In this document: piece by piece, positions 34,367 to 45,355 of the stretch
How positions within the stretch are numbered: position 1 is the stretch's first letter
Layout: every line of letters begins with the position of its first letter
Assembly (NCBI RefSeq): GCF_014633365.1
Contig: NC_068340.1
Location: 23,105,879 to 23,169,878, forward strand
Length of the DNA stretch: 64,000 bases
Direction: 5' to 3'
Source of the DNA: Diospyros lotus
Lineage: Eukaryota > Streptophyta > Magnoliopsida > Ericales > Ebenaceae
The notes under the pieces: generated by a model
Databases searched by the model: none
What the model saw: only the letters and a program-made list of their open reading frames with translations
Told to the model about the DNA's origin: nothing
Made by a program: the position numbers and the translations under genes

Positions 34367-34798
34367 ACTGTCGAACGATTTCTTTCTAATAAGTTTCAAA
34401 CAATTTCTTTCTAATAAGTTGCGGCCATTCAAACAAGTAGGTTTTTTCTTGATATATAAGTTGCAATCATTCAAAACAACTAATTGCTACAGCAATTATT
34501 GTTTGCGGTTGATAATTCTATTATAAAAGGAACTCTTAGTCTTCTTTAAAAAAATCTATTACTATCTTGGATTTATAGAAAAAAAATTCTAATCGTGCAG
34601 GCTAAGATTTTCTGGGCTTTGTTGTATCCATGAAGTGACTTTGTCTTAACTCTATTGCATTATAGAGGGCAAGAATCGCTTTTAAGGACTGTGATTCATG
34701 CCTCGAAGTCGGTTTGTGTTAACAAGTTGAGCAAGGGATGTTCTCGTCTTTGTTTTGGTGAAGGAACTAATGCGTATCCTACTTATGTTTATGTTACA
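34367..34798 (+). repeat. Copia 3' LTR, right piece
   Basis: Continuation of the split LTR, starting with ACTGT and containing a TATAAAAGG box near 34520. The far end is uncertain. A TGTTACA near 34798 would be a suitable terminus, but no second LTR copy is available to confirm it. Confidence 0.45.
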
Positions 34799-35698
34799 TG
34801 ATTTAGAAGAATAGTTCAGAAAATGACAATACTTATTTTACTTTTTATTTAGAGCTCTGCTTTTTCTTTTTCTTAGTACCTTAAACTTCGTGTAAGGAAA
34901 AAAAAATCATGAACCTTCAACAATTTATCATGAGGAATGGGTGCAGATCAGTTCGGTTATGATTTTTTTTATAATAACCATAACAATGATCTGGTGATTT
35001 TTCAATTTTGTTTATCATTTATTTAGTGTTAAAACTTATAAATTTTGCAAAAGTTTAGGATCATGTATTTAGTGACGAATTTAAGGAAAAATATAGCTAT
35101 TCTTTCACTTTTAAAGGTGACCAAAGTTTTTTTGTTTTAGACATACGGGGACAAAATGTATTACAACCATAACCAAATGACTACTTGCCAATGAGAATTT
35201 TGATCTGTCGGTGATATTTTTGTCATTTGAATTAACAATTATTATAACTTATTAATTAACTAATAATACACTATAAAAGAAAACACCCGTAAAAAATGGC
35301 ATATAGTGAAAATAATATACGGTCAACATCATTTTGTAGCATTTTCATTGACATTAATTTGTAAGATAAATATCATTTCTCTGTATTAAAATCTGAAACA
35401 CACACACACATATACGTATTCTGACCATCTTATCTGTACGTAGCTATAGCCCCATCATTTTCATTAGAAATCAAGAGAACGCAAATTAAAGCTTTACGGT
35501 CCAGAGGCAAATGGTAATTAAGCTGGCTACATATAAGTTGAGGGGTTAGGGCTGCCTACACTAACTTGAGAGACATACAATGATGATCATAATGCTCTCT
35601 AAAACATAGCAATAAGATCTTGTTGCGCCCCTCCCAAATCCCTATTTGGATTCTTCACTTGTTTCAGCTTTCAGGCATGGCGTGATCTTCTCCTTTTC
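34799..35698. other. Non-coding AT-rich sequence
   Basis: No gene, RNA or element recognised on either strand. It contains a short CA run near 35399. Confidence 0.5.
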
Positions 35699-35835
35699 TT
35701 AATTTCTTTCTGCAGAGCAGATATACACGTCCTCTCTGCTCGCACCGGTTGGAACATCATCATAATGGCTAGAAACCTGAAAGTACCGACTTTGTAAGCT
35801 ACCTACTTCTGAAATACCATCACGCAACTGATCAG
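35699..35835 (-). CDS. Candidate terminal exon of an unidentified gene
   Basis: On the minus strand a pyrimidine-rich GCGTTTTAG splice-acceptor-like site is followed by 44 sense codons and TAA. The reading includes ISEVGSLQSRYFQVSSHYDD and VPTGASREDVYICSAERN, which has the hydrophilic, mixed composition of a real protein C-terminus rather than random AT-rich frame. I do not recognise the family. Upstream exons would lie to the right, but none could be identified before the Mutator-like element at 36,380. It may be a real gene end, a gene fragment or chance. Confidence 0.3.
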
Positions 35836-36142
35836 CTAAAACGCAAAAGCAAAAATGAAGGCGTCAATCGAAATAACTAACCTTACAGCTTACAGTCATA
35901 GTAAAAAGATCAGACAAGCCAAAAGGCCATGTATGCATATTACATACAACTGTTCATCGGTACGAAGCATCGTCATTCATCAGCAAAAATACAAAAAAAG
36001 GGTTCAATTCAGTAACTAATTAACCTTATAGTAAAAGGAGATCCGGAAACAAGAAGAAGCCAGCTTTCTCTCGGTAGTACGTATTTGATATTGTTGACTG
36101 GTACGTACTATGTAGCCACCGTCATTCTGCAGTTTTCAGGAC

Positions 36143-36179
<37 letters not shown>

Positions 36180-36379
36180 GGGATTGAGGCTTCAAAAGTT
36201 ATAATAATCATGTCGATCTCTCTGAGAAGTCCCTTTCGTTTGGCTGCTATCTATCTGTCTTGGATCCTTTCCAACTGTTATTACAATATTCATTCATTAA
36301 TATGGCTAAGGCTGTTCCTTTTACCATTATTTTGCGGGATACGGACAGCTTCGCTTCGCTGGGTGAATATTGAAGCTTC
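35836..36379. other. Non-coding stretch with a (CT)15 microsatellite
   Basis: Perfect CT dinucleotide run at 36147-36176. Nothing else recognised; if the exon at 35,699-35,835 is real this would be its intron. Confidence 0.5.
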
Positions 36380-36538
36380 ATCTTCCTAAAACTTTCATCT
36401 TATCCTCGATCACCGAACTTTCACATTTGTTTCAATCTTATCCTCGATCAGCCAAGTGTGTGCTACAGCTTACGTGACAGCTGATGTGGCCTGCTGATGT
36501 ATCCAATAATAGATACATCAGCAAAAAACCCGACCCGA
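36380..36538 (+). repeat. Left terminal inverted repeat of MULE-like element
   Basis: Pairs with 37,527-37,695. The strongest part is 36,421-36,530; the outer 40 bases are more diverged. Confidence 0.7.
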
Positions 36539-36697
36539 CCTGACCCGCTAGCTTAAAACCCATTATCTTCATCCTTTAGCTAGGGTTTTCTCTTCGCCTG
36601 GAACAACGCTTTTGTAGTCTGTGAATCCTCATCTAGGTTCTGCGATTAGCTCCATTTTCTCCCCTAGGTTTCCCTTCGATTTCGAGTCCTAGGAAAA

Positions 36698-36945
36698 ATG
36701 ATCAAACTCTTGGACCTATACCATGTTCTCACGACTGTTGTCCCTCTCTACGTGGCCATGATCTTGGCCTACAGCTCCGTGAAATGGTGGAAAATATTTA
36801 GCCCTAACTAGTTCTCCGGCATCACCGCTTTGTCTCCCTCTTCGTTGTCTCTCTGCTCTCCTTCCACTTTATATCCTCCAACGATCCCTACTCCATGAAC
36901 TTCAAGTTCGTAGCCGCTGACACTCTCCAAGAAGATAATGGTCGA
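36698..36945 (+). pseudogene. PIN: PIN-FORMED auxin efflux carrier, N-terminal fragment, broken
   Basis: PIN proteins export auxin from plant cells; their N-terminal half is membrane-spanning. ATG 36698 opens a frame reading [20 protein letters not shown] and then [11 protein letters not shown], which matches the first helix and following segment of canonical PIN proteins. TAG at 36809-36811 replaces the next codon. After a one-base loss near 36,818-36,828 the neighbouring frame continues [35 protein letters not shown] and then leaves the family. About 78 residues of the first exon are covered. It lies between the inverted repeats of the MULE-like element. I am sure of the family; subtype (PIN1-like) is inference. 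Confidence 0.85.
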
Positions 36946-37526
36946 CGAGGTTTCAGATCTGGCAATTCCTAAAACAAATCGAATAAAAAATAGGTTGCAA
37001 GTCGATGGGAAAACAAAGTTGTCACTGTCGGAATCTGAATTATCATTGACCTTGACGGTGAAGCAGAACCATCGCCGATCTGGTTTGATAAGGTGGGTTT
37101 GACCAAATCCGGTAAGTCAACGATGGAGAAGAGGGCCAAATTTGGGTTGATCTCGGTCAGATCTGGTTTGAAGAAGGTAAATGGTTTGAAGGACTAGATT
37201 CGGGTCCAGGTGATGGTGGTTGTGAAGGTCAGCAGAGGTATTCTGGAGCAACAGAGGATTGTAGATCGATGGTCGTAGAAGCTCACTGGAGCAGGAACAC
37301 CTCGACGCTGGAGATGACGCGAACTGACCGACGAACAACTGTCTGAGTAGCTTATCAATCTAGGTCAGGAACAATGCCGGAGACCAACTACTGATGAGGG
37401 ACGCTGACCATTTTCTGGTACAAGGTTGGGGAAGATAGAAAGCGATGAGAAAGTCGACCAGTTCGAGGTCAAAGGTTTTCTCTAGAAGGTCCCATAGCGG
37501 GCCTAATTCCGACCAATTCAATTAGT
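36946..37526. other. Interior of MULE-like element, origin unknown
   Basis: GA- and TGG-rich sequence that may be a second captured piece. No protein family recognised in any frame. Confidence 0.45.
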
Positions 37527-37695
37527 TTGGGTTGGGTGTTTTATTGATGCGTTTATTATTGGACACACCAGTAGGCCACATTAGCTGCCACATAAGTTGG
37601 GACACATGCTTGGCTGATCGAGGATAAAATTGAAACAAATGTGAAAATTTGATGACCAAATTAAAGTAAATGTTAAAACTAGATAAAATTAAAAA
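37527..37695 (-). repeat. Right terminal inverted repeat of MULE-like element
   Basis: Reverse complement of the left repeat. The outer part has ATGACCAAATTAAAGT-type words. Confidence 0.7.
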
Positions 37696-37740
37696 TTGAC
37701 TCAAAATTCAGAATATATTAGTCTATTTGACTTATACAAT

Positions 37741-38776
37741 CAGGGGCGAAGCCAGCATAGGCCCAGTGCGGGCCATGGCCCTCATTGGGCCTTGGCCCGC
37801 ACTGAGGCTAGCCCAAAATCTGCAAACCCTCCTAAGTCCCACATTCATTTCCTCTTTCGTTCAAGCGCCCGCCCCCAGTCGCCGCCCACCACCCCCCTGC
37901 CCTTCGCTCTTGCCTCTGTCTAGCTCCGTCACTCGTCGGCGTCGCCTCGACCTCGCTCTCATCGCCTCGGTCGTCTCGTCGCTCGCCCTCGCCAGTCGCT
38001 GGCTCTCCCTCGGACCTCAGTCTCACGCAATCTCGCTCTCCCTTGCTGCTGCCTCTCTGAGCTTTCTCGATTCTCTTGCTGCCTCACTTCGTCGCTAGCT
38101 GGCGTTGCCGGCTCACCTCTCCTCCGGGTTCCGGCCCTCCGTCGCTTGCTGTCACTTGCCTGATTGCCTCTCCGCCTTCGACTCTCCGTCTTGGCCCTGC
38201 TTCACGTAAATCAGCGAGCAGCACAACAATAAGCTTTTGCTTCACTAATTTTTGTTGTAAAATCTTTTTTTTTTTTCAATTTTAAAATTAATTAAGTGAT
38301 TGAATTTTGTTAATTGATGTTGGGTTAATTGATATTAGATTTCTCAAAAATAAGTTTGTTAATGTGATGTTAAGATTGATAAATAAGTTTATTAATTGCA
38401 CAGGTGCAATATTTTGATTATTGGAGCAATTGCTCAGGCACACATAATTTGATATTTGATTGTTGGATCAATTACACATAATTTGATATTTTGATTGTTG
38501 AATTAATTGCACAAGGACACATAATTTGATATTTTGATTGTTGGATCAATTACATAATTTGTGAATTTATGAATTTGTGCATTCTCTAATTATCATTTGT
38601 TATATTAAATTTGAAATAGTCATGGAGAGATTTTTAAAACGAAAATTTCTGTCAGTTGTAAAAGATGTTAATAAGGAGAAATTAAATAAATTATATTAAT
38701 TTTTAATATATTTATATTTTTTTTTTCTTTAATAAATTTCGCCTTTCAAGGAAAAAAATTTCTGGCTCTGCCCCGG
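37741..38776. mobile_element. Non-autonomous hAT-type element with perfect 8-bp duplication TATACAAT
   Basis: Left end CAGGGGCGAAGCCAGCA, right end reverse complement CCGGGGCAGAGCCAGAA, flanked by TATACAAT at 37733-37740 and 38777-38784. Both the duplication length and CAGGGGCGGAGCC-like ends fit hAT. It has a subterminal inverted repeat around AGTGCGGGCC (about 37762-37805), a GC-rich centre (37850-38220) and an AT-rich repeat block (38405-38570). No transposase. Confidence 0.82.
38405..38570 (+). repeat. Tandem repeats inside hAT element
   Basis: ACATAATTTGATATTTTGATTG and TTGGATCAATTAC recur three to four times at intervals of roughly 40-60 bases. Confidence 0.7.
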
Positions 38777-38784
38777 TATACAAT

Positions 38785-40979
38785 ATATGTATAAGTTGCA
38801 TTGTTTAATCGCATATATACTGGTACGTAGTTCGCATGCATGCATGCAATATTATCATATGTTCATCAAAGGATACACAATGCTTCCATTGGCTTCGGCT
38901 CATCTTAATTTTAACTGCAAATTTAATATTAATTATTAGACAGTGACCTCTAGATGCTTGCCAGCATCTTTCCATGAACGCTTGAAATATTTGAAGCCAG
39001 AGGCTTCATTATTAATTAATTCTTAATTTGTCACAACAGATACTTCTCTTCTATAGACAATATATATGTAATAAATCCATGACCATGGACAATGCTCGTT
39101 TCTCTCTTATTAACTGAATTCCTTGTTCCAACTTGCTTTGTGTTTGGCTGTTTGATTGGGTACATAATTACTTCAAGAAAAAATGAAGAAGAACTAAAAA
39201 ACAGTTACTGATCATTTGATGATTTATTAAAAGTTGAGTGAATTTGAGGTTCTTTATGCATATATATATATATATATAGGAACCATAGCTTTACATGGAC
39301 TTAAATTTGATGGCTGACCTCTGGCTGATACAATGGTACCATGGGGAGTTGATGAGTAAAGGTGGAAGATTAATTGAACTTAGGCAAGAGGCTGGTGCAC
39401 ACAAATCATGCATCACGATCAGCTACTTCAAGTTTGGGAAACAAGTTTGGTCTATATATATATGTGTGTATGTAAATAGTACCCATGCCAGGCTAATCTA
39501 ATTACTGCCATGTTATTTTGTACAGCCAATCTTTAATGGGCTGTTTAGGTAATGCAAACTCATTTTTGGTTTTTTACTTTTATTAATTAATTGGCAATCT
39601 TGAAAATTGGAATATTTGTTCAAAAAGGAGTAAGGATTTTCTTTTGTATAACTAGAATTAGAGAAGGAGGTGAAAAGGATTTGGAAAAATTTTAGGAAAA
39701 AACATGTTTCAAAATCTCTAAATTAATAAGAAGAATTTTGAAAACTAATATTTAGAGTTAACGGGGCTCAATTCAATTTTAAAAACTTGCATTTCCAAAT
39801 CTTCATTATCTATTTCAAAAAAATTTCTATTATGAACTAATTATCTAAAAAAAGTTAAGATCATTTTATACAACTGAACATCCTACGAGTTTTTCGTGAT
39901 TCTGTATATAAATATTAATTATTGTTATATTATTTATTTATTTATTTTTCTACATATTTTGGGTATAAAATCAGATTTTTGTGTAATTATCACCTTTTGT
40001 GTTCTTAAAAATCTCCACCAAATGGGCTCATGGTGGGCATAATATTCGATTATTAGTTTGAAATGAAATCTCCATTATGCTAAATGGAGCAAAATGATGA
40101 GAGAAGTCTTAGTGTTTTTTTTTTATATAGAAAAGTGTGTTAAGACAAGGGAAATGAGGTACCAGGTTGAACATATACAGCTATAAATATGATGTTGATG
40201 AGCACTCACAGCGGATTGGCTGCGCTCATAGAATTATGTTATTGGTATATCAAGGTCTACATCTTTCGCTATATAATGCATGTAAAATAATAAAAATACC
40301 TCTCATGCTTGACCTCCTTGTCTCATTGTGTTTCATCGGCTCATGCTGTCTCATCGCCTTAAATGAGATATTTTAGTCACGCACCTTATCGCCTCACGTT
40401 ATCTCGATATCGCGTATTATGATTCATTTTATTTGTATAATGTAACTTAATACTGATAGCATTTTCCGCGCACATACAGGGTTGGAAATTAATTGGCACA
40501 TGGATATGTCGGCCTAAAATGTTTGGTCAACAAATCCTCCCATCAACTCTCTGTGACGGCCCATCTTTTCATTTGATTTGCATCAACAGGATGACTGCTT
40601 CTGTCCAGTTATTCTTCTTTTTGTCTCCATCCATACCATACCATCGCCCTTGCACCAATTATTGTTGCGCATCCATTTAACATCCTTATTAGGGTAGTAT
40701 TCATTCCAAGAAAGTCCTACAAGGCTGCTACTATTGGGTGTATGAGTGTGTGTTTTCTTTTTTTGTTTTTTTAATCTTCGGAGGCACATGGTCTCATTGT
40801 AATTGGTACCGAGGCTTTAATCCATCTCTACTTTTATCTTGATCATCTTCTTCGTTCTGTATATCCTATCCTTGATCACCTTATCTCTTCCTAACCATTT
40901 TTCTTTAATTTTTTATTTCAACTACTGATACTCTTTGAACTTATTATACGCTTGTGATTGTCTATTGGTTAGTTTTTTT
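38785..40979. other. Non-coding AT-rich intergenic sequence
   Basis: A (TA)9 run at 39261-39278 and several short T runs. No gene, RNA or element recognised. Confidence 0.5.
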
Positions 40980-41235
40980 TCTTCTTCTTTTTTTCTGGAA
41001 GAACACTTTACAGACAATTAAGAACAGTCCCAACAACTCAAGGAGCGCAAAAGGGAAAATCGGCACAAATTAACCAACCTAAGCACAGACAAATTAAACA
41101 GCCCGGTGAAAGCAAAATGAAACAGACATCCCAAAGCACAGGCATAGGCCCGACCAACAAGAAATAAAAACAAAACAAAACAAGCTTTCACTGGGTCATA
41201 GAAAACAAAACCAAATCACCACCAAAAGGAACCAA
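40980..41235 (-). other. Possible LINE 3' end fragment
   Basis: A T-rich block (40975-41000) followed by CA- and AAC-rich sequence resembles, on the minus strand, the tail of a plant LINE. No coding motif seen; weak. Confidence 0.25.
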
Positions 41236-42249
41236 ATCAAGCGTCGCTGGTTGCCGTCTCCATGTTAGAAGATGAGAGAGTGAAGGGAAGGACAATATCG
41301 TAAAATTTTATAAGATTTTGGAGTACTAAATTTTGAGAAAAATAATTAAATTGTACTGATTTTTCTAGAATTATTTGATGACAATTTTTCAAAGAAAAAA
41401 TGTGTTGAAGTGGGTTGATTGACAATTACCTAGCTAAAGTGAGTTGTTGGGTCTAAAAAGGTGTGGAGTAGGGGCTGACCAAGTTTTGTTGAGCTATAAA
41501 AGAGAAAAAACAGTGACCTTCCACCATTTTGAAAATATAAGTGTTAGTGTGTGAAGCTTGGGAAGAAAGACTGAAACAAAGAAATAGAAATGCAAGGAAG
41601 CTCATCCAAGAGAGCATGGCCCTGGCTAAAGGAGAAGAAAAGAGTTATGAAGTAAAATAAGTTTTCTTCAAATACGAATCAAGAGAAGGGGAATAGGTAA
41701 ATTTTTCTTAATATTTGATATGATGATTTAAATGCATGAATGTTACTTTGTATACTTGTAGAAATGTTGAAAGTGACTATGCATGTACTTGTAGCTACTT
41801 TTTGAATTTTTTTTCTTGACACATATTACAAAATAAACCCCTACGGGGCATAAAGACTAAGGGACAAGACCTTAGGCTAATGCAAGGCCGGTAATCCCAA
41901 GACCTTAGGCCAATGCATGAAGTCCAACTTCTGGTTACAGTAAAACTTAAGAAATATGTTAAAAAGTGTTTTACTAAAATTTTGGAGCAAGAATAATCAA
42001 AAATAGATTTCTTCATATTTAGTTATAAATTTTCTCGTGAAACTTGTTTGAATGGTCAAAAGCAAAACATTGTTGCTCATTAGTCCATTTCAACAGGTTA
42101 TTGGGAGTTGCAGATGACACTTAAAATTAGGAGAAAATTCAATATGATAGGTGAGAAAGCCTACTTTCTATAAAACTTGGTTTCATGATCATTCTACTTG
42201 CATGGGAGAAGTTATACCAGATCTAAAAATGACTAAGCAATGTAGTTTC
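41236..42249. other. Non-coding sequence, no gene supported
   Basis: A GCTATAAAAGAG box near 41495 precedes a 21-codon plus-strand frame at about 41590. A GACCTTAGGCYAATGCA word occurs twice near 41870 and 41901. Neither is enough to call a feature. Confidence 0.45.
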
Positions 42250-42258
42250 TTGGTCAGA

Positions 42259-44320
42259 TCAACTGATTTTGAGCCATGCAGTGCTTGACGGGCATAAGCT
42301 TTTCGGGCCACTAATAAATCTCCAGCTGGGCTGCGGCGGTCTCATTCCTTCTCTGATCTCCTTCCCCTTCTTTTCCCCTGGGGAGTGTTGATCATTTCGG
42401 CCTCTCTGATTGCCCTGCCTTGGTCTGAGAGGTCTTCCCCTATTCTCCTGTCTCGGTCTTTGTCTTCTATCGGGTTGTGGCCTTGGTTTGTCAAGAAGAA
42501 AGCGGTACAGGTTACCCTGTCTGATCAACTGTTCAAACTGGTTACGCAACTCTCTACATTGTTCGATTCCAGTGTGTCCGGGAATTCATGGAATTTATAG
42601 AAAGCATTAAGATCCCTTCCCAGTGGTTGGTTTGGGTGAGAGGGGAAGTTAATCAGCCCTATGTGAGCTATTGAGGAGGGAATAGCTGCCTTAGTGAAAG
42701 GTGTGAAGTTTCTTAATTAGTTGCAGCTTGTGGTAGTCCTCTCTTTGGCGGGCCACTTTTTCAGCTCTGTTGAGTCCCTTATTTGTTTGCCTTTCCCTTT
42801 TCTTTGTTTCATAAATACTCAATATCTCCATCCATACAATGAACTGGTTTGCCCGGGAGAACATATCTGTTAATGAGGATATATGGCTGAGCAAATGCAG
42901 AGATTCTCTCAATGGAGCAAACGTTGTTCCCTGAAGTATGGCAACCACCGCTAGGCTGGTTGGAAGATCCTTGACTTCCAAGGTAGTGCTCTAGAATTGC
43001 TTGATATACTACTTCAAAGATTCATCCGGTCTTTGCCGAATGCTCAGTGAGTAGGTGGGGTCTTTCTTCTTTGTTACATATGCCGTGAATGCTTCTACGA
43101 ATTCCTTTTTCATTATTTGACCAAAAGATCTAATATGTCTAGCCAATAGTTCAGTGAACCACTAGTGGGCTTGGTCAGCCAGAGAGGGGAAATGCTCGAC
43201 ATCTGGTAACTTCATCCCAACCATGAAGCATGGCAACGGCTTTAAATCAGTGCATGTGTTGTTCGGGGTCTTCCCTCCTAAAGTATACTGGCAACTGTGG
43301 GAGTTTAAGCCCAGGTTAGGCGGGCTGCTTGAGTAGTTCGTCAGCGAGAGAAAACCCCTTGGTGGGCTCTCAATACCTTTTTTTGTTCTAAAACTTCCTG
43401 AATCAACCACTTAACATCAGTGGCCCTAAGCAGCTCCTAAGTGACAGTCTCTGTGACAGGTGGGCATGAACAAAGAGCTCGGTTCAACCTCTCATTCCCC
43501 CTTAACGAGGTGATTTCATCTATCTTCCTCGTACATCACAGCTTTTCTGGTACGTCGCCACTGCTCCGTTCGTGAATCTCCTTGAGCCGGCACTCAGGTG
43601 TGGGATAAGGATGTTTCTGTCTGGGTGCCTTGCTAGCTTACTCTGAGCCTTCCACAGCGTTGTGGTTGCCTTCTCTCTTCAACTGGTTTAGGCCCAGTGT
43701 GCGACAACTCAACATCGGGCATCAAGTCTTGCAGTAAGAAGGTTAGCCCTCGCATCACTCGGGCATTTTTCTCATTATCCCTTCTCAGTTCATCATTGCT
43801 CCTCTTTAAATAACTTTGCCCGAGTCTTTCATATTCTGCCAACAAAATGGTAGGAGGGGTGCTCCCTGAAGGTCTTGGGTAGCCCGCTGCAACAGGATTT
43901 TTTGCTTGGAATTGAAGACAGTCCAAGCGAGTTCCTTTCTAGAGGTGTCGGGATCACTAGTGGTGGTTCGGTAGAGTGGAGTCTCCCTCCTGAGAGGTAG
44001 TGCAGTATATGTGGATTTTGTGGGTGGTTCTCATAACTTATAACTTCTGGTATGAAGGAACCGCCAGGCTTTTCTGGAGGTACTTCCCTTTGTTCAGATG
44101 GCTTGCTAACTTCGATGCTTCTTGTTCGGGCGGCTAGGTTTCCTTCTGGGAGAGTGGCATTCCTAGAGTAGATCTTTTCATTTGCACCAGCTTCCAAAAT
44201 CTGAGGTTCTGGGGGAACTATCTGGCTATGCTCCTCAGTGGCTGTAGTCTTAACTCTAGTATTTCTTGGTGGGTGATTGGGTGGATTACCCATGCAAGCT
44301 GATCTAGTTATTCTCACCAT
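42259..44320 (-). pseudogene. gag: Tat-like gag with one frameshift and several stops
   Basis: Starts MVRITRSACMGNPPNHPP at 44320. After a frameshift near 43,830-43,926 the remainder lies in one frame to 42259, broken by stops. Recognisable pieces are LLARHIRSFGQIMKKEFVEA (near 43130), DPTYSLSIRQRPDESLK (near 43030), SLAVVAILQGTTFAPLRESL (42950), and near 42550 PGHTGIEQCRELRNQFEQLI, the knuckle-like end of Tat gag, followed by an arginine/proline-rich tail. It is a different subfamily from the Tat element at 7,261-15,352. Confidence 0.75.
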
Positions 44321-44340
44321 CGTGTTTGGATTTTTGTCAT

Positions 44341-44360
44341 GTTTTTCATAGATGGTGTCA
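44341..44360 (-). other. Decayed primer binding site of Tat-like element
   Basis: Minus-strand TGACACCATCTATGAAAAAC resembles the TGGCGCCGTCTGTGGGAAAC site of Tat elements, with changes that are all G-to-A or C-to-T transitions. Confidence 0.6.
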
Positions 44361-44372
44361 AATTATTATTAT

Positions 44373-45355
44373 TGTTAAAATATAACAATAAAAAATTTAT
44401 AATGTGAGGACGTGGCATGCAGGGTCTACCCAACTTCGATCAAACGGTACTTCGAGTGTCAGGTGGATCACTCTGGGAAGAAGGTTCTTCTAAGGGAAAG
44501 GTTAGCTCTAGGAGGAATGAAATTGCTTTGGATGGAATGCTTCTGGAGGAAATGGTCCGCTAGGAGGAGGGCTGGCTCTAGGAGGAAATGGTCCTCCAAG
44601 AGGAAGAGAGGCTCTAAGAAGAGAAAGTCTTCTAGGAGGAATGACTACTCTAGAAGGAAAGTCGGTCGCTTCAAGTGGACTACAAACATGGAAACGAGTT
44701 AAAAGGCACACGGAGATTTCTCACCCACGTAGACTTTTTAATGCTTAAGTTAGTAATTAGTGATGAGAAATGTTCCAGGTGGACTATAAGGTCCTTCTAG
44801 GTGGAATGTGTGTGGGATAATTAAGTGGTGTAAGTGATAGTATGAGTGAGGTTAGTTTTTTCCAAAAGTGGAAGAAGAAGATCCCTTTCTTCGATAAGAG
44901 ATGAGGTATTTATAGGCGTGGTTCTTGAGGATCTCGCATGGACCACGTGTTGAGTTATGAGGTCAACAACTATTGGATGGGTTCAGATGGAATCTCCTCG
45001 AAGAATTATCATAGCTTAGGAAATCTTTCGGGTGAAAGTGAGCCTTACGGTTAGTTGCACGATAGGCAAGTTATGCTGCTAAGTCAATTTTCTCACAGAG
45101 AAAATGAATTATCTCTTATTATTCTTGCTCTAGGTGAAAATATATTCCACCCGGAGAAAATTGATCTAGGTGGAAATATATTCCACCTAGAGGAAATGTC
45201 TCATTTTTTCTCTTCTTTCTCTGGGTGGATTCTACCCGGAGCATCATGTTCCTCTAGGTGGATGCTCTCGCTTGCTTCCGACTTGCTCGAGCAATGCTCC
45301 TAGTGAAAATTGGTTCCACCCGAAGAAAACATTTCCACTCAAAAGAACTGACACA
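44373..45355 (-). repeat. 5' LTR of truncated Tat-like element
   Basis: 983 bp by its TG/CA ends. TATAAATA on the minus strand at 44907-44914. The inner half has GA-rich CTAGGAGGAAATGGTCC-type repeats (44480-44660), the outer half many AGGTGGAAAT/ATTCCACC words (45120-45200, 45300-45340). No second LTR exists to confirm the boundaries. Confidence 0.6.
44480..44660 (+). repeat. Purine-rich AGGAGGAAR repeats
   Basis: Irregular repeats of GGAGGAAATG, CTCTAGGAGG and AAGAGGAAG units. They give a chance lysine/arginine-rich plus-strand frame (44412-44702) that is not a gene. Confidence 0.65.

Larger units (their letters stand above)
36380..37695. mobile_element. Mutator-like element with long terminal inverted repeats carrying a PIN gene fragment (Pack-MULE-like)
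   Basis: The segment at about 36,380-36,538 is the inverted complement of about 37,527-37,695. Shared words include CACATTTGTTTCAA, TATCCTCGATCAGCCAAG, GATGTGGCCT and TCCAATAATA; identity over the best ~120 bases is roughly 80% by eye. Long inverted repeats around a captured host-gene piece and no transposase are the marks of a Pack-MULE. Outer boundaries and the expected 9-11-bp duplication could not be fixed, probably because of age. Confidence 0.7.
42250..45355 (-). mobile_element. 3'-truncated Tat-like Ty3/gypsy element (5' LTR and gag)
   Basis: Minus-strand order: LTR (45355-44373), primer site, gag (44320-42259), then abrupt loss of homology near 42250. No protease, pol or second LTR follows. 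The right LTR end, read TGTGTCAGTTC on the minus strand, is followed by ATAAT. Confidence 0.72.

Noticed and set aside
37727..38098. 123-residue plus-strand frame in the hAT element
   Set aside because: It spans the element's left end and inverted repeat; serine/leucine/arginine bias follows from the GC-rich block. No family recognised.
41495..41660. TATA-like box with a 21-codon frame downstream
   Set aside because: Too short and without a recognised product; it could be a first exon but nothing downstream supports that.
44412..44702. Lysine/arginine-rich 96-residue frame
   Set aside because: It is a direct product of AGGAGGAA repeats in an LTR.
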